From contig OX485807.1 of assembly GCA_950295325.1 (NCBI GenBank), positions 44,982,440 to 45,046,439 on the forward strand: 64,000 nt of DNA, in the 5' to 3' direction. Made by a program: the position numbers and the translations under genes. Source of the stretch: Polytrichum commune. Lineage: Eukaryota; Streptophyta; Polytrichopsida; Polytrichales; Polytrichaceae. Shown here piece by piece: positions 10,501 to 22,570 of this stretch. Each line of letters starts with the position of its first letter. The stretch's first letter is position 1. The notes below the pieces were generated by a model. That model did no database searches and was not told the origin of the DNA. It saw nothing but the letters and a program-made list of their open reading frames with translations.

Positions 10501-11384
10501 TAGACATAGCTCGGAGCCAATCATTTCTATGACGCATGATGTGTATGAATAATTTCATCAATGGTAAGTAAAGATGTCTTGCTAAGAGTGTTTTAGCCAT
10601 ATTTTTCACATGATCTTTTTGGCATATACATATCATTGGGATCTATATGATTTATCTATTTTTTTGCTTGTGTATGTATTTGAGCGGATTTCCTAGCTAC
10701 AAATGTGTATGTATATCATTTTAAAGAGGGGGAAATCTTGTACATTAGGGGCATTTGTTTCATGATGATAATGCACGAACGCGGTTTCCAGTTCTACAAA
10801 TGAGAGCATCCCCTGAGTCTTATTGCAGGCACTCCCAACATCACAAACAATAGGGTTTGACCATTGGATTGCATCTGGAATCATTTCATCCACTTAGCGA
10901 TTGCAAATCATGAAGACTGTCATTTCAAATTTCAAATTAAAAGTTCGCTATATTGTAATTTAATGTCTTCAACATATGTTGAATGGGAAATTCCCTTCAA
11001 AGAAGGCCAATTTTTAAGGAGCCCTAGACAAAGTTATGCAAGGTTCTTTGCAAGAGTGTCACAATGAAATCCATTAAAAAAATGCATTGTCATAATTTCA
11101 TAATGTGAGGAATGATTGCATATGAGCGCACCTCTCATTCATCAATATGATCAATTTATTCCTTGTGTCCCATCAAACTAACTTGGGCATTTTGAAACTA
11201 ATTCTGACATCAAATATCCTTCAAAACATGCAACATGGGATAACTTGAAACTCAAGTTAGATTATCGAATTTAAGTTTAAACTAAATCACATTCATGATT
11301 TTAAATTCAAACAATTTGTCATTTGCCTCTGAAGTTTCAATGGCGTCCCAAATAGACTTGGCACAAGATTGTGAGAAACATGTG
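10501..11384. other. Spacer, nothing recognised
   Basis: AT-rich sequence with short random ORFs only. It abuts the truncated 3' end of gene copy B. Confidence 0.4.
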
Positions 11385-11386
11385 CT

Positions 11387-12945
11387 CTACACAATCCTCA
11401 ATTCCTTGATCAATTCCTTCACATCAGATTTCCAATTGGATATGATGTCTTCATCATCATTCTTGATAATTGATTGGTTTCCTGGAGGAAGGACTTGTAT
11501 TTTCTCTCCTATCAGAGGTAGCATTTTCTTCATCCACATTTTCTTTTGACATGGAAACTCAAGTAAACTTGTCAAAATCTCAACACAATCACCACCATTC
11601 ATGGAGTGTGGGAGGGTGAGAGCTTCTTCCTCGAGCCTTGGCACATTCCTTTTTGAACTTGCCAATGATCAAGCCATGCGGGAAGTCATCGAAACTTCAA
11701 TTCACCAAGGATAATATATTGTAACATAGTTTAACTTGTACACGTGACCTAAAAGTAGATGGTGAACAACGTTCACATTTCAAGTAGGATGGAGATGCCT
11801 AACTTAAATGCCACACGGTTTAGAAGATCAAAGCAAAACCTGCATCCAATAGACTTTACATGATATGCCCATGCCCAACCCATTGATTTTGAAACATGTG
11901 CATCAATGTTTAGTTAATATTCTTTGCTTCCTACATTAGTCAAAGAAACTAAAGGCATAGAGAAAACCTCACTTACAGGAGGAACTTGCTACACAAATTT
12001 GATGTCCCTCCTCCACCATGACACGCACATCTTCATGGCCTCCACTCTTGTTCAACCATTTCCACTTCCTCTTCCTTGATTTCTTGGAACAACTCCATTT
12101 GTTCAATTTTCGATGCATAGCCAAGTTCCATGACTTCATCAGAGCTCAAGAACTTCTCCATGGTTGGTCTAGATTGACCAATAAACTAAACAAACATGAC
12201 AATATAATCATGAGAAAACTCTGGATGAAATAGATGGAAGATGAGTACCTTTTAATTCATGCACTTTGCCTAGCAAAATTGATTCTATTTCCATGCCAAA
12301 TCTGCTTTATCACTGCTTCCGACCAACCATTGTGTGCCAAGTGTAAAATGTGGCTTTGCCACTTGAGAAAATTTATCTTGTACCAAAATTAATAAGGTTT
12401 CGGGTTAAGAAATCAATTTTCGAGGAACTGACACCTTACATACCTTGAAACCCCTCTCTGATTACGAATGCACAAAGTTATGAAGAACACGGCACAAACT
12501 CACACTTAATATGCATATGTGAGTGGAAGATTCAGGCACTGATAAATGTTACACTGGAATTTTGAGCTAAATATGCACGAATTTTCAACCCAATCACCAA
12601 GCTCAACAAGTTGTTTCAACTGGCACATCCCTGTAATCATTTTACATCCCTCAAACATGAAACAATTATCCCAATTAGTGAGGGTGGGCTATGTAGTGTG
12701 TGTGGGAAATTAGTGACAGTGACATTAAACTTCTCTACGATATGAAATTAATGCCACAAGAAAATTTAGATAGCATTTTTCATCCTAGCATTATTTATAA
12801 TATTCATACTATTCATACCGGCAAGAGTTTCTTCCTATTATCTAGGTTTATTCCCATAAAGATAAGATGGTGGAGGCCTTTGTGAAATGCTAAATATAGA
12901 AACAAAACTAAATCACAAGGTTAAGTAATGTATGAAGTCACGTTT
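11387..12945 (-). pseudogene. Copy B of the clustered unknown gene, truncated
   Basis: It contains the terminal exon (11,387-11,657) but lacks about the last 40 codons: homology stops at the CACAATCCTCAATTCC segment. The acceptor CAG found in the other copies is CAA here (GGCAAGTTC), so splicing would be lost or shifted. The acidic exon (11,977 to about 12,222) has two bases fewer than copy A in the CACTCTTGTTCAACC region, which breaks the minus-strand frame. The left end of the CACTA-type element is also present but degraded near 12,656, and its right end is missing. Homology to D ends near 12,945. Confidence 0.6.
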
Positions 12946-13690
12946 ATGTATGAGATATACAATAAGTAGATATAGCATTGCGTAATCTCGACTAATAAGT
13001 AACATTAGATACAATATTTAGTGTAGTGATTCCTCAAATTCATTCGGCCAATCTGTAACTACATTATTTTGTTTGATTAGTGTGGGTTACACCATTTGGA
13101 GTTACCTATTGCTATAACTTTTTGCTGAGAGTATCCTCTACCCAAATAACATAAGTACACTAAATATGTTATTTAGTGTCACTTACAAATCATAGTTACA
13201 CATCCCTATATGTTTAACTATTATCGTATTTTTTTACCAAGTAAAGATGTTGATGTTCAATAATGTCCAAACAACCAATTTGACCTTTGGTGGCAAAAAA
13301 AAAAGATGTACAGTAAACAATTCTAGCGTTGCGTAATTCCAAATTGTAAGTGGCTCTGAATATAATATTTAGTATGGTTAGTATGCACACTAAAGACTTT
13401 GATATAACTTGGTTGATCAAAATGTTTATGATCTATTTTTTTGCAACATTCAAAGCTCTTACCATAGTACCTTTACCACTTTGGCACATTAAATTGTTTT
13501 AAGAATAACCAAACATTTCATAGAAAAGGTGTAAATGTACAAAAATTATATGGAGAAAATGAGTTTTCCTTTAAATACGGGATTGTCAAATTTAAAAATA
13601 AATAATACCGATTCCCCTATAAATAGTCAAAGTGGTGAAAGGTACTACAATACATTGTTTGAATCACTTTCACTTACACATGTGCAAGGA
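12946..13690. other. AT-rich region with diverged repeats
   Basis: Two loosely similar stretches (12,975-13,030 and 13,326-13,380; GCRTTGCGTAAT then AATATTTAGTRT) are direct repeats. A palindrome ACTAAATATGTTATTTAGT sits at about 13,158-13,176. No gene is seen. Confidence 0.45.
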
Positions 13691-13724
13691 TTAAGAATTG
13701 TCCACTTTTACCGTGCTTGCACCC
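13655..13724. mobile_element. Right end of a GGGTGCAAGC-type DNA transposon
   Basis: GAATCACTTTCACTT followed by TCCACTTTTACCGTGCTTGC and ACCC matches the right end of the complete element at 52,610-53,217. No partner left end was found upstream, so this is a truncated copy. Confidence 0.6.
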
Positions 13725-13912
13725 AACACGTAATTCCAAATGATAATCCACACTAATTAGACAAAATAGAGTAGCAATCAAATATCATGTTTGTAGGATG
13801 GAATCATTAACCCAAATTTTGAATAATAATTTGATTGATTTTCTGTATTTGACTCTTTGGATCTCACTGATAATTTTCAAATCGGAATAATTATAAGTGG
13901 AAACTTGTTGGA

Positions 13913-14067
13913 CATAACGTTACTCAATGTGCAACTCATGTCCCCTTGACCCTTAGAATATAACAGAGGGATGCTCGAAAAGTTGGGCAGGGAAACTTAG
14001 ATTCAGATCGAACTCACAACATCCCGTTGTTATATTCAAAGGGCCCACGTCATTGAGTAATGTTATG
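13913..14067. mobile_element. Small foldback MITE (155 bp)
   Basis: The ends CATAACGTTACTCAATG and CATTGAGTAATGTTATG are inverted repeats, with inner arms pairing as well (TAGAATATAACAGAGGGA against TCCCGTTGTTATATTCAAA). The GAGTAATGTTATG end motif also appears singly at about 1,638, 23,809, 38,969 and 63,444, suggesting a dispersed family. A target duplication is not clear. Confidence 0.65.
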
Positions 14068-14314
14068 AAAACTTCATCCGATCCGAAATTATGGCTCCAT
14101 ATTTCAAGGAAACTTGCCAATCTGATCTACTTTTGCTAATACTCAGACCCTTTTATTGTAAAACTTAAAGTACCTTATATCTAGACGCTTTTCTTGTAGA
14201 ACTTTATTCAAGTAACTTATATCTGTGCCGTTGACTGACGACGCCACCAGTTTTGTCGTCCACATAGGAGAACACTAGTTTTGTGGTTCATCAATCCCAA
14301 TCACTCATCGGGAA

Positions 14315-14520
14315 TAAAATTTGGGCAATATCGGTTGAGATCCTAGTTTCCAAGTCCAACCGGTTACATGTTAACATCCTTCGGTTTTTCTCTAGTAATT
14401 TGAGGTATGTTCCCTAAATTCCTCTAAACTGATCGGTAATTCTCCCGCAGTCTTGAACTTCAACCGGTTATTTCTCAAACTCAACCGGTTCATCTGTAAC
14501 TAACTGTCGGTGATCCCCGA
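14315..14520 (+). repeat. Dispersed repeat R5, copy 2
   Basis: Same words as the copy at 10,296, better preserved: TTGAACTTCAACCGGTTATT, CTCAACCGGTTCATCTG and CCTAGTTTCCAAGTCCAACC. Confidence 0.55.
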
Positions 14521-14876
14521 TCATTGATCCCAATGAATCGAAAGAATTCCCTTGGCCCCTGCCGCAAAGTGCCGGATGCGGGGTCAAGTGGGGTCAACGG
14601 CACGAGTACAGATCGCAACAAGCTTATTGATCTCGTTGTGTACCGGAAAGCAGGGATGATGGTATCATGGTACGTATACTCCGCTATTCCAGGTAACATA
14701 CAGACACAGATATGTTTCCAGGTGTACACGGCTAACCTGACGGCTGGGATTGTACTTCCCGGACCCACCCCCTTAGCTCGGGGGTAGAGCTGTCTCCATG
14801 GGTCAGAGCTGCTGGAGCCCACGAGCCCCCGGGGCTGCCCAGCTCCTTCCTCCACCCTAGTGACACGGGCGAGGTG
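14521..14876. other. GC-rich island with overlapping short ORFs
   Basis: Composition changes abruptly to GC-rich (CCCCTGCCGCAAAGTGCCGG and CCACGAGCCCCCGGGGCTG). Both strands are open for about 85-138 codons. No domain was recognised, and openness on both strands is expected by chance in such sequence. It may be part of a transposon or a captured fragment. Confidence 0.35.
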
Positions 14877-15199
14877 CACAAAGTATGTAGTCCTGCGATC
14901 GCACACTTTCTCTCGATTGTAGCGACTTCATGTGTGATGCATCGTTAGATTGTAGTGAAGGTTGCAGCATCCTCTACTTTGCCACACAAAGTATGTAGTC
15001 CTGCGATCGCACACTTTCTCTCGATTGTAGCGACTTCATGTGTGATGCATCGTTAGATTGTAGTGAAGGTGGTTGCATCCTCTACTTTGCCACACAAAGT
15101 ATGTAGTCCTGCGATCGCACACTTTCTCTCGATTGTAGCGACTTCATGTGCGATGCATCGTTAGATTGTAGTGAAGGTTGCATCCTCTACTTTGCCACG
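14877..15199. repeat. Three tandem copies of a 108-bp unit
   Basis: Units begin at 14,877, 14,985 and 15,093 with CACAAAGTATGTAGTCCTG. Each contains the perfect palindrome TGCGATCGCA and the segment CTCTCGATTGTAGCGACTTC. They differ by a few substitutions and by a small length change in the GAAGGTTGCAGCATCC region. The high similarity implies recent expansion. Confidence 0.95.
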
Positions 15200-15707
15200 C
15201 CTCATTTCGGGATACGGTGAGCGATTCGGAGGAGTCCGACATGCACACTTGAAGAAAGCACACAAGGAAGTTGAAGTGGTCGACCATCTCCAGCAACTAC
15301 CAAAACACGTGGGCGGGCGACGTGGACGGCTGTAAGTAGACCTAATTCTTGAAACACATTATAACTAAAATGGAGGATTCATTTAAGGGTCCGAGACTGA
15401 AGAAACTTCAAAATTTAGTGCAGGAGCTTGCATCATGGTATGAGTCCAAAGCATGGACATAACATTTTTCAAGCCATAACTCTTAAAAGACGTGGGGTCT
15501 CATCAAGTTCATAATCATATTTGACATATTCAAGGGTTAGAATCCTTATTGTACTCTTTGTCTTGTGGCAAGGGTAAAATCAAAATATGATCATACTTGT
15601 CATTGATGATCAAATTACAAGGTGTATATTTGCATCCAAGGGCACATAAGTTACATATTTTGAGCTTGATCTTCAATAACATGAAGAAACTCGTCTAATT
15701 GAAATAG
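15200..15707. other. Spacer after the tandem repeat
   Basis: 15,200-15,340 is GC-richer (GATACGGTGAGCGATTCGG) and ends at a donor-like CTGTAAGTAG, which could be an exon edge. The rest is AT-rich without recognisable genes. Confidence 0.35.
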
Positions 15708-16453
15708 GGGGCCATTCACGGTTGGGGTACTACTTTTGGGACAAAGGACTTAAGGACATTGTCGCATTGATCTTGGTTTTTAACATGATTTACTATTATT
15801 TGATCAATAAATTTTACATAAATAAGTAGATAGTTCATAAGCTTTATCAAGAAAGATTTTTATTATTATTTAATAATCACCCTAAACCCTAGGCCATATC
15901 AGTGGCATTTTTTTGCTATTTAGGTGTGCATTGGTGGTCAATTATTTCCTGTTATGTATCTTGGTACCTTGGTAAAAGTGTCATGTGTCCATTCACATAA
16001 ATTTTTTTGTCCAATTCTAATACTAGACGTTCCTTTTACGTGTGGCCGTGAGTATATGTATATTTGGACATGTTTGGTGCCACATGTAAAGTTGGGTAAT
16101 TGCTATTCAATACATATTTGATTCTATTGGTACACACTTGAACGATGAGTGTGAGGAAAAAATTTGGGATCGTTTCGATTGATTCTTGTTGTCCTTTTCA
16201 TTCCTTGATCCTAAGGTGAACAATTAATACAACACTCCTGAATGCCCTTTAAGGAATCAAAAGGATATCTTAGATGAGCCTATTCCTTCTAAATTAACTT
16301 TGTCAGTGTACTCGATATGGAGTATGAAATGTAGGTATGATCCAAAATATGCTTCACAATACAAATCTAAGCATACCAAGCATGTGAAGTTATCCAAAAA
16401 AGTCCGTTTTCCGTTAGACGGCCAAAAGTAGTACCCCAACCGTGAATGGCCCC
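15708..16453. mobile_element. Non-autonomous DNA transposon with about 32-bp inverted ends
   Basis: Left end GGGGCCATTCACGGTTGGGG and right end CCCCAACCGTGAATGGCCCC are inverted repeats. They extend inward through TACTACTTTTGG. The element is flanked on both sides by ATAG (15,704-15,707 and 16,454-16,457). It is 746 bp long with no transposase ORF. The superfamily is unclear; PIF/Harbinger-like ends are possible, but the 4-bp flank is not the usual TWA. Confidence 0.8.
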
Positions 16454-16457
16454 ATAG

Positions 16458-17479
16458 TTAGTTTGCCAATGTCATTAGTTGGCCAATGGGTGCTTTTAGG
16501 GTCTAGAATTGCTATGCATGATGAATGAGATGATTATCTTTCATGATAATTTTGACCGTCAAATTAAACAATTGTTATGAGTTGTTTCATTTTGATAATA
16601 TCAATACATTGCTTTGCCTAAGCTTTTCAACCTAAATCTACCAACGCAATGTTGTGCTAACAAAACAAATAGAAATATGTAATGTATACAATCTCAGTTA
16701 TTCCCAGCCCCACCCAATACACAAACTCAATTGAATAATGTGACGACATGTGAAAAACTTGGAAGTCATTTTCTTCTAAGCCCATGAATTTTTTCTACTA
16801 TTGAGGTCAAGTCACCATCCATTGCATTGGGTTGAGTTTCTTGAATAACATTAGTTGTGTCACAAACTTCAACAAGGTCATTAATTGAATCATTTATGTT
16901 GTCGTTATTTGAAGATGATGTTGTAGTGCTTTTTTAAATATGAAGAATCATTGCTATTTACATGAAACACAAATGTAACCATTGAATATCTCATTGGTGA
17001 CATATTAGCAAATATCCGAATGCACGTGCAATTTATATATGGATTATTTTGTGCAATATATAAACATCGTATAAGCTCACAAAAGGGTCTTAAGGTAGGC
17101 CTACTTTTCATAAGGATGTTTGATTCTTAACCTATGAGCGCCCAAGAGGTCCAATTTGGGCTTGTCTATGCACACAAAAGTCAGAATTTAGCTACACAAA
17201 TTTATTCGTAAGCTAATTGTGTCAAAAAAATGAACTTATACAAAAATAAGCCATGTGTAAGTGCACCATGTATTCAACCAAGTGTAAGCATTCATTCGAA
17301 TCTAGAAAATCCAAGATAGTTTCAACTATCCACATGTCATCATTTGAAATTATCTAACATATATTGAGACTGTGGTCTAATTTGGGCAACATTAGGGCCA
17401 GTGGGAGTTGGGGAGGGCCTAGGGGAATTTCAACACTATTGAGAGGGACTGTAGGAATATCTAGTTTGACGGAGTGCCA
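16458..17479. other. Spacer, nothing recognised
   Basis: AT-rich sequence with only short chance ORFs. It includes AAGTTGGGTAATT and other words that do not recur in the window. Confidence 0.4.
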
Positions 17480-17785
17480 AACACTAGAGTGAAAAGGAAA
17501 TCAGTTGGAGCTCTGCTAACCCCTGCTTGTATCGCTCCACTTAAAACCATAAACCCATTCCCCATCATTCAACATACCTTATAAATTACTTATGGAATCA
17601 TCATGGGTATATTTTATTCAATTGCAGAAGTGACTGTGAACAATATGTTTAGTCACTAACAGACAAACCCAATCACAAAGGTCACAACTCCAACATTGGA
17701 CAAATTTGAGATATTTACAATGCAAATTGGAATGATCACGGACACAAGATACCAACAATCACTTTCTCTTTCTACTAGGGTTTCT
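17480..17785 (-). pseudogene. Isolated decayed fragment of the clustered gene
   Basis: Resembles copy A at 2,590-2,790: AAGGAAATCAGTTGGAGCTC, AACCATAAACCCATTC, TTCAATTGCAGAAGTGACT and CACTTTCT. An insertion of about 90 bp interrupts it at 17,640. It is the most diverged copy and has no flanking modules. Confidence 0.55.
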
Positions 17786-19204
17786 CTAACATAAGCATGC
17801 TCATGTCAGAGTGCACAAACATAGTTGTAAGTCTCCGACATACGTACATAGGCGGTGCTAATGTATCTAGCAGGCTTGCCCTTCATCAGACCGTGCTAGG
17901 ACATCCAATTGGAACATCGTGCAAAGATAATCGATAATTTAATGATAAATAATAAAAACATTGTTTTAGTTGTTCTAGAATGCGAGTTATTTCAAAAGAG
18001 TTTTAATAGCCAAGTGACCAATTTCATTTTTAAGGTTTGGCTACTTGTATTTCCAAATAGTTGCATGTGGAACACAAATTATTGGAAACATGCTTCTTTG
18101 TGGTACCCCATTTTACATTGCTCCAAAGAGTATGTCTAAAAGTTGCACAATTGTCATTCTCTTAGAAGTTCTTAAAGAATTTGAATTGGTAAGCTAGCTC
18201 AGTAAAATTAACAAATTTGTTTGCCGATGTAGGCTCTCATAACAAATTAGTTGCACACACATTTGCAAATGTTCTTAAGTACTTGCTTTAATAACTTCAT
18301 GGAAGTTTTGACGACTTACAAGAGATCAGAATCCCAAATCGGTTGGAAAGTAAAGAAATTTCAAATAGTGGAGGTTCATGTACAATTTTGAGCCAACAGT
18401 GAATGAGATCGAGATTTGTAGATCTTGTAAATTTCATCAGTTCATTAAAAATAGTCACAAAATCCTCATAAAAATCCTCATCCAAATTTTCAATGGAAAA
18501 AGGAAATATGGAGGGGTGATCATTAATCCAGGCGTAGGCATGTGGGATTTCCTATTAATGGCAAAATAACATAGCCACAAGAAGGTGAACTAGAGGGGCC
18601 CCGACAACAATTGTCTCTTTTTCAAAGGTGAAAAGCTTCAACAGGCGTGGACAAGCTAGCCGGCACCTATCTCCCCCAAGGGCAAGCCTCTAGGTCAAAT
18701 GGTTGGTTGACAATATCTACTTCCCTCTTTACCCCATTATGATTGGGTTGATTATAGGTGGTAGGGTGCACCAAAAATCAAGTGCTAGGAAGGTCATCCA
18801 TGTGAATACTATTCCGGCCTTAGGCAACTTAACCTCGGAGCTCCTACAAAATCCGGGTTAAGGCTTTGGATTTCACCCACCTTGCTTATGTAGTATGTAT
18901 AGTTGAGTATAAGAGTGAATCTATGAAAGGCTTATATTTGAAGCGTAGAATGTTCCTCTATCTGCAATTTATAAATCTATAGTTGGATGTCAAATATTTG
19001 GATGTCAACTATTTGGATATCAATTAGCTAATTCAATTTTTCGAGGATTCAAACATATGGACATAGGATGGTCAAACATAAAATTTTCACATAGTAGATT
19101 CCTCATTTGCATTTGAGTCTTTTGAGTGTTCTTCCAATGAATTCTGAATCTTTGAAAAGTAGTTAGGATTTGATGGTTCATCACATTGAGAAGCTCTAAG
19201 AGCA
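17786..19204. other. Spacer, nothing recognised
   Basis: AT-rich sequence with short ORFs on both strands and no domain. 18,590-18,880 is somewhat GC-richer but unrecognised. Confidence 0.35.
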
Positions 19205-19445
19205 ATGAACGGGGTGAACCAAATACGGTACCAGCTACAGATGAACCGGTTGTGTTTGAGAAATAACTGGTTGAAGTTCAAGTCTTCACGATATTCACAC
19301 ATTGTTTTAGGGAATCTACAGAACATACCTGAATATAACATAGAAAAACCCAAAAATGACAACATACAACCGGTTGGACTTGGAGACACTAGGATCTCTA
19401 TTGATTATGCTCAAAAATCTCCCTGGACATTGTCTGGGAGGGAGC
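19205..19445 (-). repeat. Dispersed repeat R5, copy 3
   Basis: Inverted relative to the copies at 10.3 and 14.3 kb: AGATGAACCGGTTGTGTTTG, TGGTTGAAGTTCAAG and CCGGTTGGACTTGGAGACAC. Confidence 0.55.
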
Positions 19446-19491
19446 TCCAAAAATCAAGCTCTTAACTCACTTGGAAAGGCCTTCATTAGAC

Positions 19492-20542
19492 GGCTAGGGT
19501 GAACCAGCAAGTACACTCGTACCTTCGGGGGATGAAGGCCTCGCGGATGACACTGAAAACGTCATCTTTCTTTATGGGGAAGCCCGCTTGACTACAAATC
19601 CCATATTGAGTGCACTTCGCCTTCAAGGTCTAAAATCCAATATATATGTGCACTTCCAATTAGTAAATAAGCAATTCATTGGGATTTCATTCCGGAAGTG
19701 AAACCATCAATGAAGCATGAAATCAACTTGGAGGTCAAATAAAATTACAAAATCCTCATTAACATTGAGGTTATAATTTTTTTGACTTACCATTTGAAAT
19801 TCTCTTTGTCATTCTAAAATGACACTTAAATTTAGTGTGCTGATTTAGTATGTATATTTTATAATATTTTAATAACGCCGCCTACTTTCACAAGTATTCA
19901 TAAATAAATAAATAAACTACTGGAATTAATTAGATAATTAAATATAATTACTTGAATTAATTAATTAATTAAATTGCTGAAATGAATTGGTTCAGTTAAT
20001 TAAACATTATAATTAATTAGTCTTACTTTATTTGGTAAGCACACTTTTCTGATTTATTTGGTCTTAAATAGGATTCAATAGAATTAATTAGACTTAATGA
20101 CATTTAATCACACTTAATTGGTTTGAATGTGTATGAATACTTGTGAAAGTAGGCGGCGTTATTAAAATATTATAAAATATACATACTAAATCAGCACACT
20201 AAATTGAAGTGTCATTTTAGAATGACAAAGAGAATTTCAAATGGTAAGTCAAAAAAATTACAACCTCAATGTTAATGAGGATTTTGTAATTTTATTTGAC
20301 CTCCAAGTTGATTACATGCTTCATTGATGGTTTCACTTCTGGAATGAAATCCCAATGAATTGCTTATTTACTAATTGAAAGTGCACATATATATTGGATT
20401 TTAGACCTTGAAGGCGAAGTGCACTCAATATGGGATTTGTAGTCAAGCGGGCTTCCCCATAAAGAAGGATGAAGTTTTCAGTGTCATCCGCGAGGCCTTC
20501 ATCCCCCGAAGGTACGAGTGTACCTGCTGGTTCACCCTAGCC
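19492..20542. mobile_element. Mutator-like foldback element (MULE-type MITE)
   Basis: Arms of about 410 bp (19,492 to about 19,904 and about 20,131 to 20,542) are near-perfect inverted copies starting GGCTAGGGTGAACC. They surround an AT-rich loop of about 225 bp built of TTAATTAATTAA-like words. The element is flanked by identical 9-bp TCATTAGAC (19,483-19,491 and 20,543-20,551), the duplication length typical of Mutator-like elements. No transposase is present. The open frame inside the right arm (20,408-20,641) reads across the element edge and is not a gene. Confidence 0.93.
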
Positions 20543-20551
20543 TCATTAGAC

Positions 20552-21186
20552 TATGAATGCTTCTTTTGCGGATTTCAATACATTGGTAACTGTAAATATG
20601 GTGGGTTGATGTACTGTGGGAGGTTCTCATGCGTTTGTTGAAAGTTTCCATGTCATTTACAGCTAGTACACTATGTAGCGACCATACTAATTCCACATCG
20701 AAAATAGTCTAGCACACAGCTAAAGCATATCTGTTAATAATAGAGACATGACATGACAACTGTGAGTGTGGGATACAAAGGGAAAGTAACAACAGCACAA
20801 GGTAACATGACATGATAACGACTCAAACTTCATAGTTCCTACTGTGCACGATTGTAGTTGTTGGATCTTCATTGAGAACATCAATTCTATTAATCTTGAA
20901 GATGCCGAAGAGTTATTGGAATAATCTCACTCTTTTTGAATGAGGCACGCCTCTTCAGGAATTTCATGATCATGAGGACTAACCTAATCTAAACAATTCA
21001 GGAGCCCACGAAGGAATATATCCAAGTACACATTGGTGACAGCTTTATGTTGAGTCATTCAAAAGAGAGACAAGCGTAGTATCTGTGGACCATTTGCAAC
21101 TAATCACATGACTAAAACTCTCCACACTTTGATCCTATAAAGACCTAACATAAGATCTTGTAAATCCACTACATTTCAGTGTTGGA
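20552..21186. repeat. 3' flank of gene-cluster copy C
   Basis: 20,552-20,680 resembles the 3' end of the telo-box gene region at 36,640-36,770 (TGTAAATATGG, AGGTTCTCATG, GTTTGTTGAAAG). 20,740-21,186 resembles 1-382. Copies D and F lack the second block, so it was lost there or gained in A and C. Confidence 0.6.
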
Positions 21187-21189
21187 CAT

Positions 21190-21569
21190 TTAGAGCATCT
21201 CCGCCACCATCTCCAAAATAAGAGCATACGGGGTATTTGTGAGAACATACACCCCTGAGTTGCGTACATGGAAACCTCTGCTCTGCACAATCCTCAATTC
21301 TTTGATCAACGCCTCCACATAAGATTTCCAGTTGGCTATGATGTCTTCATCATCATTCTTGATAATTGATTTGTTTCTTGGAGGAAGGACTTGTATTTCC
21401 TTTCCTATCTTACGTAGCATTTTCTTTGTCGAAATTTTGTTTTGACATGGAGGCTCACGTGCATGTTGCTCAAGAAAACTTGTCAAAAACTCAACACAAT
21501 CACCAACATTGATGGAGCGTAGGAGGGTGCTAGCTTCTCCCTCAAGCCTTGGCACATTCCTTTTTGAAC
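21190..21569 (-). pseudogene. Copy C, terminal exon
   Basis: Open minus-strand exon of about 125 codons with acceptor GTGGCAG just upstream and a TAA at the end. It is longer than copy A by seven residues after LTSFLEQ. The peptide ends with the conserved VRNSGVYVLTNTPYALILEM. The reading frame is intact. The family is not recognised; it may be the C-terminal region of a large multi-exon protein. Confidence 0.55.
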
Positions 21570-21882
21570 CTGCCACTCATCAAGCCATGCGGGAAGTCAT
21601 CAAAAAAATTTAATTGAACAAGGACAATATATATAACCTAATTTAACTTGTACAATTAAAGGTAGATGGTGAACAACACTCACATTTAAAGTAGGATGAA
21701 GATGCCTAACTCAAATTCCACACAACTTAGAAGACCAAAACAAAACCTGCATCCAGTAGACTTTACATGATGTACCCATGCCCAACCCACTGATTTTAAA
21801 ACATGTGCAAGGATGTTTAGTGAATCTTCTTTGCTTCCTACATTAGTCAAGTAAATGAAGACATGGGGAAAGCCTCACTTAC

Positions 21883-22127
21883 GGGAGGAACTTGCTTCAC
21901 AAATTTGATGCCCCTCCTCCATCATGACAGGCATAGCTTCATGGCCTCCACCGACTTGTTCAACCACTTCCAGTTCCTCTTCCTTGATTTCTTGGAACAC
22001 CTCCATTTGTTCAATTTTCAATGCATCGTCAAGTAACATGACATCAACAGAGCTCGTGACATTCTCCATGGTTGGTTTGGATTGAATAGTAAACTGAACA
22101 AGCATGACGAATGTCATCAGAAGAAAA
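21883..22127 (-). pseudogene. Copy C, acidic exon
   Basis: Open exon with donor CC|GTAAGTGAGG. The product contains IEQMEVFQEIKEEELEVVEQ. Upstream on the same strand, a short exon-like segment (about 22,158-22,210) encodes GMEIDSIWLGKVHEFK and ends at a donor AAAG|GTACTC. Copies D and F keep this segment with conservative changes, which supports it as real coding sequence in the ancestor. Confidence 0.5.
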
Positions 22128-22387
22128 CTTTGAGCAAAACAGATGGAAATTGAGTACCTTTAAATTCATGCACTTTCCCCAGCCAAATTGAATCTATTTC
22201 CATGCCACATCCACTGTATCACTGCTTTCGACCAATCGTTGTGTGACAAGTGTGAAATGCGGCTTTGCCACTCGAGAAAATTTATCTTGTTCGGAAATTG
22301 ATAAGGTTTTGGCTTCCGAAATCAAATTTCAAGGAATTGACACCTTGCATACCTTGAATACCCTCTCTGATTTACAAATGCACAAAG

Positions 22388-22570
22388 TTATGAAAGACAT
22401 GGAACAAGCTCACACTCAGGATGGACACATGTTTGTGGAAGATTCAGGCACTGATAAACGTTACACTGGAATTTCGAGCTAAGAATACACAAATTTTCAA
22501 CCCAATCACCAAGCTCGACAAGTCGTTTCAACTGGCACATCCCTGCAAATATTTTACATTTCTCAAGCAC
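22388..22570 (-). pseudogene. Copy C, cysteine-containing exon
   Basis: The minus strand encodes AGMCQLKRLVELGDWVENLC followed by SSKFQCNVYQCLNL. The same peptide with few changes is encoded at 38,543-38,824 and 63,048-63,281. Conservation at the peptide level in three copies suggests this was coding. A leucine-rich-repeat remnant is conceivable but not shown. Confidence 0.4.

Noticed and set aside
14490-14906. 138-codon minus-strand ORF in the GC-rich island
   Set aside because: Both strands are open in this high-GC stretch and no domain or splice context supports coding.
14877-15199. CRISPR-like array
   Set aside because: The units are contiguous 108-bp tandem repeats without distinct spacers, in a plant-like nuclear sequence.
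20408-20641. 77-codon ORF at the right edge of the MULE element
   Set aside because: It crosses the element boundary and the target duplication, so it cannot be an ancestral gene.
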